A DNA stretch of 64,000 bases. Origin: Echinarachnius parma. Its lineage: Eukaryota; Echinodermata; Echinoidea; Clypeasteroida; Echinarachniidae. Positions within the stretch are counted from its first letter, which is position 1. Every line of letters begins with the position of its first letter. The notes beneath the pieces were generated by a model. That model was not told where the DNA came from. It saw nothing but the letters and a program-made list of their open reading frames with translations, and ran no database searches. Made by a program: the position numbers and the translations under genes. The stretch spans positions 62,001-126,000 of the forward strand of contig JBAMJV010004302.1 in NCBI GenBank assembly GCA_037951105.1, read 5' to 3'. Positions 42,785 to 54,219 of this stretch are shown one piece after another.

Positions 42785-43010
42785 TATTGATTCATAACAG
42801 AGTGGAGGTAAAGTGGCAGGATTGAATGGGTGTTCGACTTCTAATCACGGGGTCCGGAGCTTGACACCGCTCGATGCTCGGGCACTTTAATATGTCCTTT
42901 AGCAGGACATTTAAATCACATTTTCTGCATTCATCCCAGGTTTAGTCATATGGGACCTAGCTGGCAGCAAGTTATTCCTTGAAATGCTTGATGTATCTTA
43001 TCAGGGCCGC
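42785..43010 (+). mobile_element. SINE-like copy 2, diverged
   Basis: 'gtcctttagcaggacattta', 'aatcacattttctgcattca' and 'tcccaggt' align with the SINE body at 35393-35442. A degraded tRNA-like head ('gtggcaggattgaatgggtg ... ggggtccggagcttgacacc') precedes it; the B box is no longer intact. Confidence 0.6.
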
Positions 43011-43037
43011 TCTTCTTGTTACTTTAATACATTACAT

Positions 43038-43118
43038 TGAATGAATGAATGGATGACTAGATGGATGGATGGACCGACCGAACGAACGAACGAACGAACG
43101 AACGAACAAACAAACGCA
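43038..43118 (+). repeat. Tetranucleotide repeats (GAAT, GATG, GACC, GAAC)
   Basis: Successive GAAT, GGAT, GACC and GAAC tracts, ending in six or seven perfect GAAC units and AAAC. Confidence 0.92.
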
Positions 43119-43330
43119 TATCATTTGAACAACATGGAAAATGTGCTTTATGAATGATATATTGTTATCATAATTATTCCTGAACTATCAAAACTGGAAA
43201 TTCTAAAACTGTTGAAGTCTTTTTTCAACATGCATTCTCCATTCGATTACAGCTAAAGAATGTTCAGAACCAGTCCAAGATGAATCATGGTTGGTATTAA
43301 AGAAATACTTTTTTTTAAAAACTTGATGTT

Positions 43331-43533
43331 AATTTATTATGAATATTCATGTCTTACCTTCCTTTTAAAAAGATATCCGAAACTTTGATGACAACAGATA
43401 AAGTCTCGGATATCTTTTTAAAAGGAAGGTAAGACATGAATATTCATAATAAATTATGTTAAATGATGTTAATTTATTATGAATATTCATGTCTTACCTT
43501 CCTTTTAAAAAGATATCCGAGACTTTATCTGTC
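43331..43533. repeat. 56-bp perfect-like inverted repeat followed by a direct third copy
   Basis: Left arm 43331-43386 (AATTTATTATGAATATTCAT onward) is inverted at 43400-43455 with one mismatch and a ~13-nt loop. The same segment then recurs in direct orientation at 43465-43533. Three near-identical copies within 203 bp point to recent fold-back duplication or to two overlapping element ends. Confidence 0.92.
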
Positions 43534-43617
43534 AGTTGACAATCGGAGCTCAAGATAATTTGTGCAATTGTGCGTTATATACATAACAGAATAATTTGCG
43601 TTTCATTTGTTGTTAGA

Positions 43618-43770
43618 TGTCCCCGACTACCTGCATACTGATGATGTGTTGCTAGGTAACAGAGCAACTGGAGAGTGCATCAATGGGTAGTCAGGCACAT
43701 GACTGGGACCATGCATGTTTAAAACATTTTTTAAAATGTCTTCTGCTTGAAATGTTAAATGTGCTGGGGA
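43618..43770 (+). repeat. Dispersed repeat E, copy 3
   Basis: GTTGCTAGGTAAC at 43648-43660; 'gcatcaatgggtagtcaggc', 'gactgggaccatgcatgttt' and 'aaaatgtcttctgcttgaaa'. Confidence 0.85.
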
Positions 43771-44079
43771 CCTCTATCAATTCAAATAGTTCATCCTAAC
43801 CCGTTGGTTTTACTTTTCAGAGCCGCTACCAATAGATGACTTTTACCTAAACCAAATTCTTCCAAAAACATGATTTGCAATAAAGCAAATTTATGTGTTA
43901 TGTGATCAGGGAGATAATTGTTTGTTCTGGAGAGTGTAACACAAACATTTCCTGTGGAGCATACTGAATTAAGTTGAGATCATGTGACTTTGTTGAGCCA
44001 ATCAATGACTTTTATTTGACTAAGTCAATAATAATAAGAATAATAAGAGTAAGTTGTGTTGTGCATGTTGTCAGATGTC

Positions 44080-44345
44080 CCCGACTCCCCGAATATGGAT
44101 GATGCGTTGCTAGGTAACAGAGCAACAAGGGTGTGCATCAATGGGTAATCAGGCATATGACTGGGACCATTCATGTTTAAAACATTGATTAAAATGTCTT
44201 CTGCTTGAAATGTAAAATGTGCAAGGGTCCTCTATCGATTCCAGTGAGTATTCGATGGGGAATCAGGCTAAAGACTGGGAACATGCATGCCTAAAATGTT
44301 TTTAAATGTTGTCTGCTTGAACTGAATAATGTGCTAGGGGCCTCT
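44080..44345 (+). repeat. Dispersed repeat E, copy 4 plus partial copy 5
   Basis: GTTGCTAGGTAAC at 44106-44118 with the same downstream order. A partial unit lacking the X-box follows at 44245-44345 ('cgatggggaatcaggctaaa', 'gactgggaacatgcatgcct'). The downstream 'aacccgttgatttatttttcag' block also repeats (43798, 44369), making a tandem of ~460-570 bp. Confidence 0.82.
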
Positions 44346-44562
44346 ATTGATTCAAATAGGTCATCTTAACCCGTTGATTTATTTTTCAGTACCGCTAGCA
44401 ACAGATGACTTTTACCTGACTAAATTCTTCCAAAAACATTATTTGCAATAAAGCTATAAGTGTAATGTGATCAGGGAGAACATTTTTTTATACTGATAAG
44501 CAAGACTATAAAAAAAAAAAACATTTACCATCCCAATACCCTGTTCACATCACACTGTAATA

Positions 44563-45727
44563 CAGTCAAACCTGTCATAAGGACCATTTTCATAGGGTCA
44601 TGTCATCATGCAGAAAGAAATGGTCTTTGTAAACAGGTTATATTTCTGTGTAAATGTTTGCGGGAGAGGCGAGAGGAACGGGGTCAAGAGGATTATTCAA
44701 GCAAGTTGTCTTTGAACACAGCTTGTACACTTGGTGTCTAGAGTCAGGAAAAGTGGTTGGCCGTATTAAAGTGCCTGGATGAATAGTTTATTTGTATCAT
44801 GTATAGACAGGTGGTAAAGAGTTCTGCTAAAGTATAGTGATGGGAAAGGTTCATGTGGTTCAAGGCTCCCATTAAAGGTACAGTCACATATCACTGAACA
44901 GCTCAAACTGACTCCCGACGGATAAAACATTGCTAAAAGAAACTATACGATGGCGAAAGTTGTCTCCATCGCTGCCTGCAAACAGATTTACGCCGTATTA
45001 AACTACGTACATAGCCTGAAAGGGAACGCATTCATCTAACAAGAAAAGGGCAAGAAATACATACGAACAACGGAAATGAAGGGACTGAAAATTTTGCTCT
45101 CAGTCAGGCGTCCATTAATACTATCCGGTGATACGTGACACAGGCTTGACCTAAAGACCTTGTCATAAAGACAAACCTGTCTATATTGACCACCCAAGGG
45201 ATCATAGTGTCACATAGCAAGAAGTGGTCTTTATAGACAGGTTACATTTATGTGCAAACTGTTAACGCTATCCGGTGATATGCGACACAGGGTTTACCTC
45301 CTCAGCCCTCAAATTGCATCAAACTGTCATAAAGACAAAACCTGTCTATAAGGGCCCCCCCAAGGGATCATATAGTGTCACATAGCAAGAAGTGGTCTTT
45401 ATAGACAGGTTACATTTATGTGCAAACTGTTAACGCTATCTGGTGATATGCGACACAGGTTTTACCTCCTCAGCCCTCATATTGCATCAAACTGTCATAA
45501 AGACAAACCTGTCTATAAGGGTCACCCAAGGGATCATAGTGTCAAGTAGCAAGAAGCGACCGGTCTTTATAGACAGGTTACATTTATGTGCAAACTGTAT
45601 TGAGAAGGGATGGGGGCAAGATACCATTGCTTTGAACATGGGTCTTAACCTGTAAACAGGTGGTCTCTACAGAGAGGTGGTCTCCACAGGGGGGGGGGGG
45701 GGGGGGTCACTGAAGCAGGTGTGACTG
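44563..45727. mobile_element. TA-flanked element (CAGTCAAACCTGTC ends) with internal tandem repeats
   Basis: TA at 44561-44562 and 45728-45729; ends CAGTCAAACCTGTC and, inverted, CAGTCACACCTGCT. Inside are three ~150-168 bp units (near 45120, 45267, 45435) with 'gctatccggtgatatgcgac', 'aaacctgtctataagg' and 'ggtctttatagacaggttac', and a G-run at 45691-45706. No transposase. Short relatives at 54025-54206 and 47851-47945. Confidence 0.8.
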
Positions 45728-45937
45728 TAACTGAATGACATTTTCAGAGATTGTTACTGAAGGACTGAAGGAGTTAAAGAAAGAGACACATGCACTTTCC
45801 CTTTTTTTCTCATCATCACCATCATCATCATCGTTGTACTATAGTCTTTGTTGATGTTTCTTAGTAGGAAAGTACATTACCATTTCATTACATTGTTCAC
45901 ACCTCATGAACTAATGACACCTTTTTATGGCGTACCC

Positions 45938-46095
45938 CCTCACCCAAGGGAACCTGGTGGGCTATGATCGAGCAAGTCTATGGGTATTTCTGGACCTAGA
46001 AGGGAACAGGTTAACCCCTTGCGTACATGTAACTGATGGGCTATGACCAACATCTATGGGGATTTCAGAACCTCAAACGGATCAGGTAAACTACG
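45938..46095 (-). mobile_element. Two adjacent mini-element family C copies
   Basis: Two direct copies sharing a middle TTAA: 'aacctggtgggctatgatcg...gggaacaggttaacccctt' then 'gcgtacatgtaactgatggg...cctcaaacggatcagg'. The outer ends are eroded. Confidence 0.7.
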
Positions 46096-46099
46096 TTCA

Positions 46100-46860
46100 G
46101 GTTCAAATAGACCTTAAGAGGTGAAACTATTCCACAATAATGGTGATGATAATGACTAGACATTAGCACAGTCCCTGGGAATGATGAACATCATCTGGTT
46201 AATGATTCCCCTGGGGGAATAAGGAATTAATGACTGGAATTATCAGAGGATTGTTTTAAACCCTAGTTTATTTTAGCGCATTATAGATAACACTCTGTAC
46301 GCACTTCTTATGCATGTCGTTGAACATATCGTACATATTAGCATGAACCCCCCACCCCCCTCCCCCCCCCCCCCCTCTCAAACGAAAGTACTTTGTAGAT
46401 GGCCCCCAACAGCATTTAAGTCACTTTCCCATCATAAATTGGTGGCCCTTTTTTTGCAGCAAAGCAACAGTGGCAAGGTGCCTTGATAAGGTATACGTAT
46501 CAGACTAATGAGAAAGACAATTCAAGCATAATTATTTCCCGTTCACCTTCTGTACTTCATCGTTACTAATAGCTTTTGTATGATTACCTCATTAAGCTAT
46601 GATTACAATATTATTTTAGATGAGCAAAAACCCAAAAGAGACAACAAGTACAATTTTCCTTTCATCTGTTAGACCTCAGTGCGATTTATAGCTTTTGTAT
46701 TATTAGTTGATTATTCCTATGTGGTTGAGTCAATGGTCATGGTCTATGGACTATCTGTTCTGTGATGATGGCAATGTGTACATATCAAATTCTTGTTTCA
46801 AAATGATTTGAGATGAGTAAAAACCAACAGCAGGCAACAAGTACTATTTTTGTACTATCA
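46100..46860. other. Unassigned sequence with C-run
   Basis: CCCCCCACCCCCCTCCCCCC-type tract at 46348-46375. A loose duplication ('caacaagtac(a/t)att', 'gatgagcaaaaaccca') recurs at about 46620 and 46815. No gene. Confidence 0.5.
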
Positions 46861-46869
46861 TAACTAATC

Positions 46870-47062
46870 ATATAGGCCTCTCCCTAAACTTTTTTTCAGG
46901 TGGCCAAAATTACACATCAAATATATTCTTACCATATGTGTGTTGTAGAACCTAATTAGTTAGTGGCCAATACATAGTTTCTAGCTTATTTCTAGTGGCC
47001 AAATGAAATTTCAGGTGGCCATTGGCATCCGGGCCACCGCTAAGCGCAAGCCCCTGATAGCG
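46870..47062. repeat. GTGGCCA-rich dispersed repeat
   Basis: Begins 'taggcctctccctaaacttt', contains four 'gtggccaa/at' words, and ends 'gggccaccgctaagcgcaag' + 'cccctgatag'. Similar 'ggtggcc' segments occur at 28160 and in the 16794 hAT-like MITE. Probably a diverged hAT-type MITE. Confidence 0.45.
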
Positions 47063-47850
47063 CTATTTGATATCCCCATACATTGTGTTGATGGTCTACG
47101 GAGTAATTGCTCTGTGACGATGCAAGAAAGGCGTTTGAAGACATTTAAACTATTATTAAACTATTATAAAAGATGACGATGATACAACAAGTTTTACCAA
47201 TCGCTATCCATATATTATGTTATCATTCTTTTCTTCTTGTCACCTTTTATCCCATTGCAGATGGTTTCATCTGTGTATAATATGCTTTCAAATGAGTTAT
47301 CCTGAATTGGTTAACTAGCATTTATACTCCCCATCATATATTATTACGCATCTAGACAGACGTGATATGCGCGTTATGAATACATTATTATTATTATTAT
47401 TATTACAATTATGGGATGATTATTCCCATGTGTAATAATGATAATTGGTTTACAGACTAATAGCACTCCGTCAGGGCAATTAATGTTCGTCCTGGTAATC
47501 TCCTTTGCATACCCTATACTGAGAAAAGATTTTGGGACAGAGGATCTAAATAAGGATCCAACTTGAGAGGGAGAAGGGCATTACGTCAATTATTTTGCTA
47601 AATTGAGGTTTGCATACCATCTTGTAGGAAAAATGTTCAGATAATTAGACAAATTAGTTCGAATTTTTTGGAATATTCATCTTAAATAAAAGAGAGCTAA
47701 ATTTGGTTTTCACAGGGCTCCCACACTTGTAACATTATCCCTGTGTACAAAAAGTCAATAGTGCCCTTTTTTCTCAAATGACAAATTTAGGTGCAATAAT
47801 ACAATAGTCTCATATTCTAGAAACCAAATGAGAAAAAATAGCATATATAT

Positions 47851-48023
47851 ATAATCAAACCTGTCAATTAAGACTTCTCTAGGGAGACAGAAAATGCATT
47901 CTTTATATGCAGGTGGCCTATATAGACAGGTTCATGAACATAAGGTTAACCCGTTCCCTTCGAGATTCTGAAATCTCCATAGACTTTGTACGTAACCCAC
48001 CCGGTTCCCGTAAGCAACGGGTG
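47851..48023 (+). mobile_element. Fragment of the CAAACCTGTC family next to a mini-element C
   Basis: 47851-47945 carries 'taatcaaacctgtcaattaa' and 'ggcctatatagacaggttca'. It is followed immediately by a family C unit from TTAA at 47946 ('ttaacccgttcccttcgaga' ... 'gcaacgggtgaa'). Confidence 0.75.
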
Positions 48024-48304
48024 AATAAACAATTGTAGTACTTGGCTGATAATGTGAGTCTGTATTATACGTACCTGTACACTTTTGCAAACATGACATA
48101 AAGGAACACAAAGGCAGTTTATTAAATTATAATTTGAATTCTTTCTTTAATACAATATTTCTACCTCGTTGTGAAAGGTTGACCAATGTGTTTACATAGT
48201 GCAGTAATTAGACCTGGGTAGCTAAAAGTAGTCCCTTTGTATGTCAAATTAGTCTTGTTCATTTCACAAAGATGCACGAAGGCTTACAATTAATAGACAC
48301 ATGT

Positions 48305-48535
48305 GTTGTAATATTAATAACTTATTAGCTGCTTGACATTGTTCGATAATTAGATTCTGGAAGCGAAAAGCAGACAGCTTTTTAATGTAATTTGAGCAGA
48401 TATTACATGGGTCTATGTTGTCTTATTAATAACTTATTAGCTGCTTGACACTGTTCACTAGTTAGAATCTAGAGGCTTAAACCAGACACCTTTGTTATGT
48501 AATTTGAGCAGATATTACATGGGTCTATGTATTAT
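48305..48535 (+). repeat. ~114-bp tandem duplication
   Basis: 'attaataacttattagctgc' to 'gatattacatgggtctatgt' occurs twice in direct tandem, about 85-90% identical by eye. Confidence 0.92.
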
Positions 48536-48639
48536 CAAATACATGGTTTAGCAGTAGATTACGGCATCTCTTACCAAACTACATTGATATATTGATATTA
48601 TTCTACAGAAATGGATAGTATTCTTGGATTCTTTGGCCC

Positions 48640-48718
48640 CTTTGAAAAACAGCTTGTAGCTGACAAGGGAAATCCATCCTATGGGTGGAGAATAAATAAA
48701 CAAATAAATAAAAAAAAG
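48640..48718 (+). mobile_element. LINE 3' tail, copy 1
   Basis: 'ggcccctttgaaaaacagct', 'tagctgacaaggg', 'atccatccta' then AATAAATAAACAAATAAATA. The layout (GGCC-CTNNAAAAACAG ... ACCCT ... AATAAA repeats) matches 59668-59748 and resembles the 3' ends of CR1/RTE-type invertebrate LINEs. Strongly 5'-truncated; no coding sequence. Confidence 0.6.
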
Positions 48719-49039
48719 TAGCAGCTCTGAAAAAATGCTGTCAAAAAAGTCCTGAATGATTTGTGTTTTTCTCTACAATTTTCTCCAATTCATTATGTTG
48801 GAGATCCAAGAGAGAAGCAAGTTTGCACATTATTGGCTCTTGTTGTGTAAATCCAGTGTTTTATTGTGCAATATTGGAAGAAAAACAAGACAAAACAAAA
48901 TGTCCAATATTTGTCTGTCAAATCCAATCAAATTCCAGCTTCCTCTGGGGAGAGTGAGTGAACTCAGAATCCAATTTCAGAAAGAAGAAATAAACTGTCT
49001 TGAGAATTTGTCTTCTCTTCAGTTTGCACTAGCGGGATT

Positions 49040-49490
49040 TAGACTTGCGACATATTTATCCTTTCAAAGTGCTCACCACAATTGATAGAGAATAATGCAC
49101 CTTTTTATTGAATCTTCTGTTTTTGAAAAGACGAATTTATAAGATGAAACTTGCAACATTTTCTACCTTCGAAGTGCCTACTACAATAGAAAATAGAAAA
49201 CAATAGAAAACTTTTATTGAATTTTCTCTTTTTTGAAAAGAACAATGTATAAGATGAAACATATATTTAGACTTGCAAAATATTTCAACTTCCCAAGTGC
49301 TTTATACTACAATTAGAAAATGATGCACATGTTTATTGATTCGTCTCTTTTGAAAATTATAATTTTTAAGATGAAATATCTAGTCTTGCTGCATATTTAT
49401 AATTTTAAAGTGCCCACTACAATTGATAGAGAATAATGTACATGTTTAGTCGATTATACTCTCTCTGAAAACAATTTATGAGATGAAATA
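49040..49490 (+). repeat. ~105-120 bp tandem repeat, 4 units
   Basis: 'tgc(c/t)(c/t)actacaatt-agag-aa' and 'ttttgaaaa...aagatgaaa' recur from about 49069, 49175, 49295 and 49411. Frames at 48756-49085 overlap only the first unit and show no known domain. Confidence 0.8.
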
Positions 49491-49634
49491 TATGAGATTT
49501 TTCAAGAGAGCCTTGTAGGATCCTTAGAAAGGGCTGTACAATGCACAGTAAATGTCATTTTTGCGTAAACACGACTCACCAAGTTTATCGACCTCGTCAA
49601 TAAAGAAGGAAATGCAGAAATAGAAATTTGCACT

Positions 49635-50169
49635 TAAAGTGATACCTGTAAAGTGTCAGATATTGCACAAAATGACATTTGAGACTTCAATCCTATATCA
49701 ATATCATTGTAAAATACAATTGAAAGATTTGTGAAAGTTTGAAAGAAAACGAACACTGTTTACCTAGTGAAAAAAACGAATATTGAGTTCATATTTTATC
49801 ACCGAATACTGATGGTCTGCCATACATTTGTCGCAGTAATGAATGATCCGTTTGAGATATTCGCACCCGTGTTTACACATGTAGTACAGAATTCATGGAA
49901 TTTGCACTCGCTCGGCTCCGGAATGTTCTCACGGTGCTGCACGCGGACGTTCTCAGCTAGGACAATTGTACTTTTTATCAAAAGCGTAAATCAACGTGAT
50001 TGAAGTAAAAGATTTGAATGATAATTATCTTCATACTAAAGGGACATTTGAACAAATCAAACCCTATTTTATTCTTCTTTTACCATAAGCTAAACAACAC
50101 GGTAGAAGAGAAACGAGGAAGCTCCAAGTAATTTTCGTGGATTTGGACACTTTACAGGTATGACTTTAA
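49635..50169 (+). mobile_element. TTAA-type MITE, family B, copy 2
   Basis: TTAA at 49635-49638 and 50166-50169; ends AAGTGATACCTGTAAAGTGT and, inverted, AAGTCATACCTGTAAAGTGT. ~530 bp. A GC-richer centre (49860-49970: cacccgtgtttacacatgta, cactcgctcggctccggaat) is not seen in the other copies and may be captured sequence. Confidence 0.88.
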
Positions 50170-50744
50170 TGTACACTGTCTGAATATTATTTTTACTATC
50201 ACTCCTGTAAGTTACAATGTACAATGTATTGAAGGCTTTGAAAACTTACATCTAATGTAGCACAGTTTGAAATTTAGTTAATAAAACGATTTACAACTAT
50301 AAAAGCTTGCATTAATAGGCATTACATATTTGTATATTTACATGCTTTTGCAGGTATAATGTATTAACTGTATGGGGATTGCTGAATCTAGTAGTGAATA
50401 AGTCAAACATTGGTATATTTACCCTGTAACAAGTTCCATTGTATTGATTAATCTGCTCTGTAAATAAAAATACAATTTGATAAATGTAGGAAATAAGTCA
50501 ATAAATAACCACTTTCATATGAGTAAGAAAACTTTAAGCAAAGAAAACGAGTTAAAATAATTTTACCGGCAGTAAAACTACAATACAAGTCAATTCTGGT
50601 GATTTGTGGGTAAATTTGCCACTTCTTGACATTTAAAACTCTGATCAAGTATCAGCATTCATGTTACTTATCAATTAAATCCCAACTTAAATGATTATTC
50701 AGGGACAATTTGAGGGATGATGATGCTCTTGTCATTTCTCTTTT

Positions 50745-51690
50745 TTTTTTCAGAGAGATTATGTTATGATCTAGCAATCTTTGCAAATTTGTTACCATTC
50801 TTAAAGCCTGATTGATTAATTAGAATTTAGTGCATGGAAACTTAATCTTATTTTTCTTTGCTCATTTTCAATCATTTAAAAAGTTTCTAGTCAGTTTCCT
50901 TTATGTTTGAATTAAATATTATTATTTAGTGACATTTAGATGTTCTTGCAATACCTTGTATGCTTTTTTTGAGAGATTATGTCATGATCTAGCAATTTCT
51001 GCCAATGTTTAACTTTCCCATAGCCTTATTGATGAATTAGCATTTAATGCAGGGGAATTTAATCTTCTAGACTTATTTTGAGTGACATTTAGAGGGATTA
51101 TATGATGTTTATGCAATATCTTGTATGTTTTTTTTTATAGAGAGATTATGCTATGATCTAGCAATTTCTGCAAATTGTTAAATTTCCTATACAGCCTGAA
51201 TTTAATTTGCTTTTAGTGCAGGGAAATTCAATCTTCATAAACTCTTATTTAGTGATATTTAGAGGGATTATATGATGTTCGTGCCATTTCTTGTAACTTT
51301 GAAGAGATTATGGTATGTTCTAGCAATTTTTGAAAATGTTCATCATTCATTGATGAATTAGCATACATGCATGTGAATTGAATCTTCCAGGCTCATATTT
51401 AGTGACATTTAGGGGGCTTATGTGATGTTCTTGCCTTATCTTGTATGCTTTTTGAGAGTTTATGTTAAGATCTAGCATTGTAATGTTTCAAATGCCAATT
51501 TTAATGCTCCTTAATGCTTCTTGCACTTTCTTTTAATTTAGTGAAAGATTATGTTATGATCTGGACAATTTTTGCCAATTTGTTAACATTCCTATAGCCC
51601 GATTTATGAATTAGCATTTAGTGCAGGGAAATTCAATCTTCACAAACTCTTATGTAGTGACATTTCTAGGGCTTATGTGATGTTTTCGGG
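50745..51690 (+). repeat. ~165-215 bp tandem repeat, about 6 units
   Basis: 'gagattatgttatgatctagc', 'gaattagcatttagtgcaggg' and 'agtgacatttag...gatgttcttgc' recur near 50753, 50971, 51139, 51304, 51460 and 51545. Degenerate. Confidence 0.85.
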
Positions 51691-51779
51691 ATATAAGTTG
51701 ACATTTCATGTATTTTTCACTCTGTATCATATGTTGCATTTTAGAGCAAATCAACAGATAAGTTAGGAAATATGGACTG

Positions 51780-53100
51780 ATTGATCAATGTAAAGAACCT
51801 TAGGGGATTACACCTATATATTCCTAAGCCCTATTCCCCCAGGATTTCTAACTGCATACATGATATTTTGTTCTTCTTATTTATGTTGTATGTTAAATGT
51901 CAAAACGTTGTTTGCTACACTTCACGTGCTTATAGAAATGTCAAGGATGCTAAATATGGACAAACAAAATATTCTGACAAAGTTATTTTTGCATTTTAAA
52001 ATTGCTTTGAATTTGTAAGAGTGAAATACCCTTGATGTAAAGTCTATTACATGGATGAACCATCAAATCTGTCTCAGTGGCCACCTGTCTATATCAGCCA
52101 ACTTGCCTATTACATGTATGTCCATCAAAAGTGATCCCCCACAGGGGAAAACAATGTTGTTTGTTTGTTTTGTTTTTTTGATCAACCAATTAACATGTAC
52201 ATCAAGACAACAATAATCATTGAATTTACAGTGATCACAAAATGCAAGTTAAAAAAAAGACAAGAAAAAGAAAAAAAGGAAAAAGAAGAAAACACAAAAT
52301 AAACAGTATACTGTATCTTCAGTATATTACATAAAAAGCATCAAACAGTGTGGAAATAGAGGTTAATCGTGTTAGTAGGGGAAAGCAATGTTACAGAACC
52401 TGTCCTTAGATGTAATTGTCTATAGTTGTCACTTTTCTTGTTTCCCTTTGATGGTCACTAGAGACACAGGTTTGAAAATTGCGGAACCTGTGTAAAGATG
52501 TCACCAGTCTGTAGTGCCCACTATACTCATTCCCCTTAGACTATATATATATACTATAGATACAAACATGTACAATTAACAGTACCTAAACGAGTTTATC
52601 TTTGAAGCAATGGCCACTTTACTCATTCCCGTGAGGCTATAGATTTTTACAAACATGTAAGTTTAACTGTACCTGAACGAGTTTAATCTTTGAAGCTGAT
52701 GGCTTCAATTTTGAACAGCTCCCTCTACCATCAGATGATAGATAGAGATGCTACAGATACCAGCTATACCAACAAGATGAGATGCCGGTGCATTAATTAA
52801 CCACTAGCTGTACTATCATGTCTCTCTCTTTCCTCATCTCTCTTTGGTTCCCTTAATATAATTTATTGATTTTTGAGATCATGGTCTGCCATAACTTTGT
52901 ATTACAATTTGCAAACTTTTTCCCCCTTGTTTCTCTTATTAGGTTCCTTGTCTCAAAGGGATGTTGGAGTGTTGTGAGATGATCCATCACAAATTTCTAT
53001 TTCTAGTCACCAATTTTTATTTGTATTGCCACTGCCTTCCATCATTTGGCTGTGCCTATTTTACATACATGAGTAATTGCGCCTATTTGTATTGATATGA
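51780..53100. other. Unassigned sequence
   Basis: Includes a small duplication ('tttgaagc(a/t)atgg', 'ctcattccc(c/g)ttaga') at 52530-52700, an A-rich tract 52244-52300 and a possible remnant of the CAAACCTGTC family at 52066-52110. No gene. Confidence 0.45.
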
Positions 53101-53140
53101 ACTCATATGGAATGATGTTAACATGTTCCCTTTGAGCTTC

Positions 53141-53276
53141 TGAACCCTTTACTTACGGGAACCGGGTGGGCTATGTACAAAGTCTATGGGAATTTCAGAA
53201 TCTTGTAGTGAACGGGTTGAATCCCTATCCAGGCTTTGTGCATTGCCCAGCAGGTTCTGGTAGGCAAAGGGTTAAC
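53141..53276. mobile_element. Two mini-element family C copies head-to-head
   Basis: First copy inverted ('ccctttacttacgggaaccg', 'gggctatgtacaaagtctat', ends GTAGTGAACGGGTTGA), second direct fragment ('aggctttgtgcattgcccag' to GGCAAAGGGTTAA). Followed by (CTACTT)n at 53278-53305. Confidence 0.75.
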
Positions 53277-54024
53277 CTACTTCTACTTCTACTTCTACTT
53301 CTACATACAATGTACAGGTTATGTACATACAATGTAAATAACCTGGGTAAGGAATGTATTAACCCCTTCACTGCTGGGGTATCAAGGATAATGCTAGTCA
53401 GAGATATTGGATGAAAAATGTATACACTTTCAGTATGCCAAGCCCATGGTCATGGAAAAATGTTAATTTTAATAGTCAGTAGAGCATACATGTATATACC
53501 TTTGATGACATACTTGTGAATCCAGGCACATGCTGCGCATCGCTCCATTGCTAGTTGCAATGGCATCAGAGTAACCGATATTGACAGACCAGCCGATAAA
53601 TACATGTATCACCTGGGCTGCATTACCGGTTAGGCAAACAGAGACCGCTCGGCAGGAAATCGATGTCAGAGACCCTCTGGTTAAGTCTTCCCATTCTGAC
53701 GCTGCAAATTTGCATCATAACACGCATACCACATATATGCAGCCCCTTTAGCTATGGGCCCATATTCATGAAAGTCTGCTAGCGTAGTTCCTTGCTAAGT
53801 CTATTTTGGATGGCGTGGCTACTAATTAACCACACAATATGTTAGTTGCTAATTATGGTTAACTTAGTGGGTACCTAAAGCTCATACAGCCAACCCTAGT
53901 TGGGGACTAGGAAAACTGTTTGTTGCTCAATGAACTGCACATTTAAAATACACTTAGCAAGGATCTAAGCTATAGCGGGGTTTCATGAATATGGGGCCAG
54001 ATCTCTTGTCAGAATATGTTGGTA

Positions 54025-54206
54025 CAATCAAACCTGTCTATAAAGACCGCCCAAGAGAGACGGAAAAGATGGTCTTTATTTATTAGCAGGTGGTATCTGA
54101 AGACTGGTCCATTTACATGCAAACTGCATTCAAGGGAGTCCAGATGAGTGGTCTCTATAGACAGGTGGTCTCTATAGACAGGTGGTTGCTAGAGCAGGTT
54201 TGACTG
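54025..54206. mobile_element. TA-flanked MITE of the CAGTCAAACCTG family, 182 bp
   Basis: TA at 54023-54024 and 54207-54208; ends CAATCAAACCTGTCTATAAA and, inverted, CAGTCAAACCTGCTCTAG. Tandem 'gtggtctctatagacag' near the right end. Short derivative of the 44563 element. Confidence 0.88.
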
Positions 54207-54219
54207 TACTTGTCCAATG

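Noticed and set aside
44875..45117. Possible extra TTAA element (TTAAAGGTACAGTC ... CCATTAA)
   Set aside because: TTAA is present at both sides but the ends are not inverted copies, so it cannot be separated from chance within the larger TA-flanked element.
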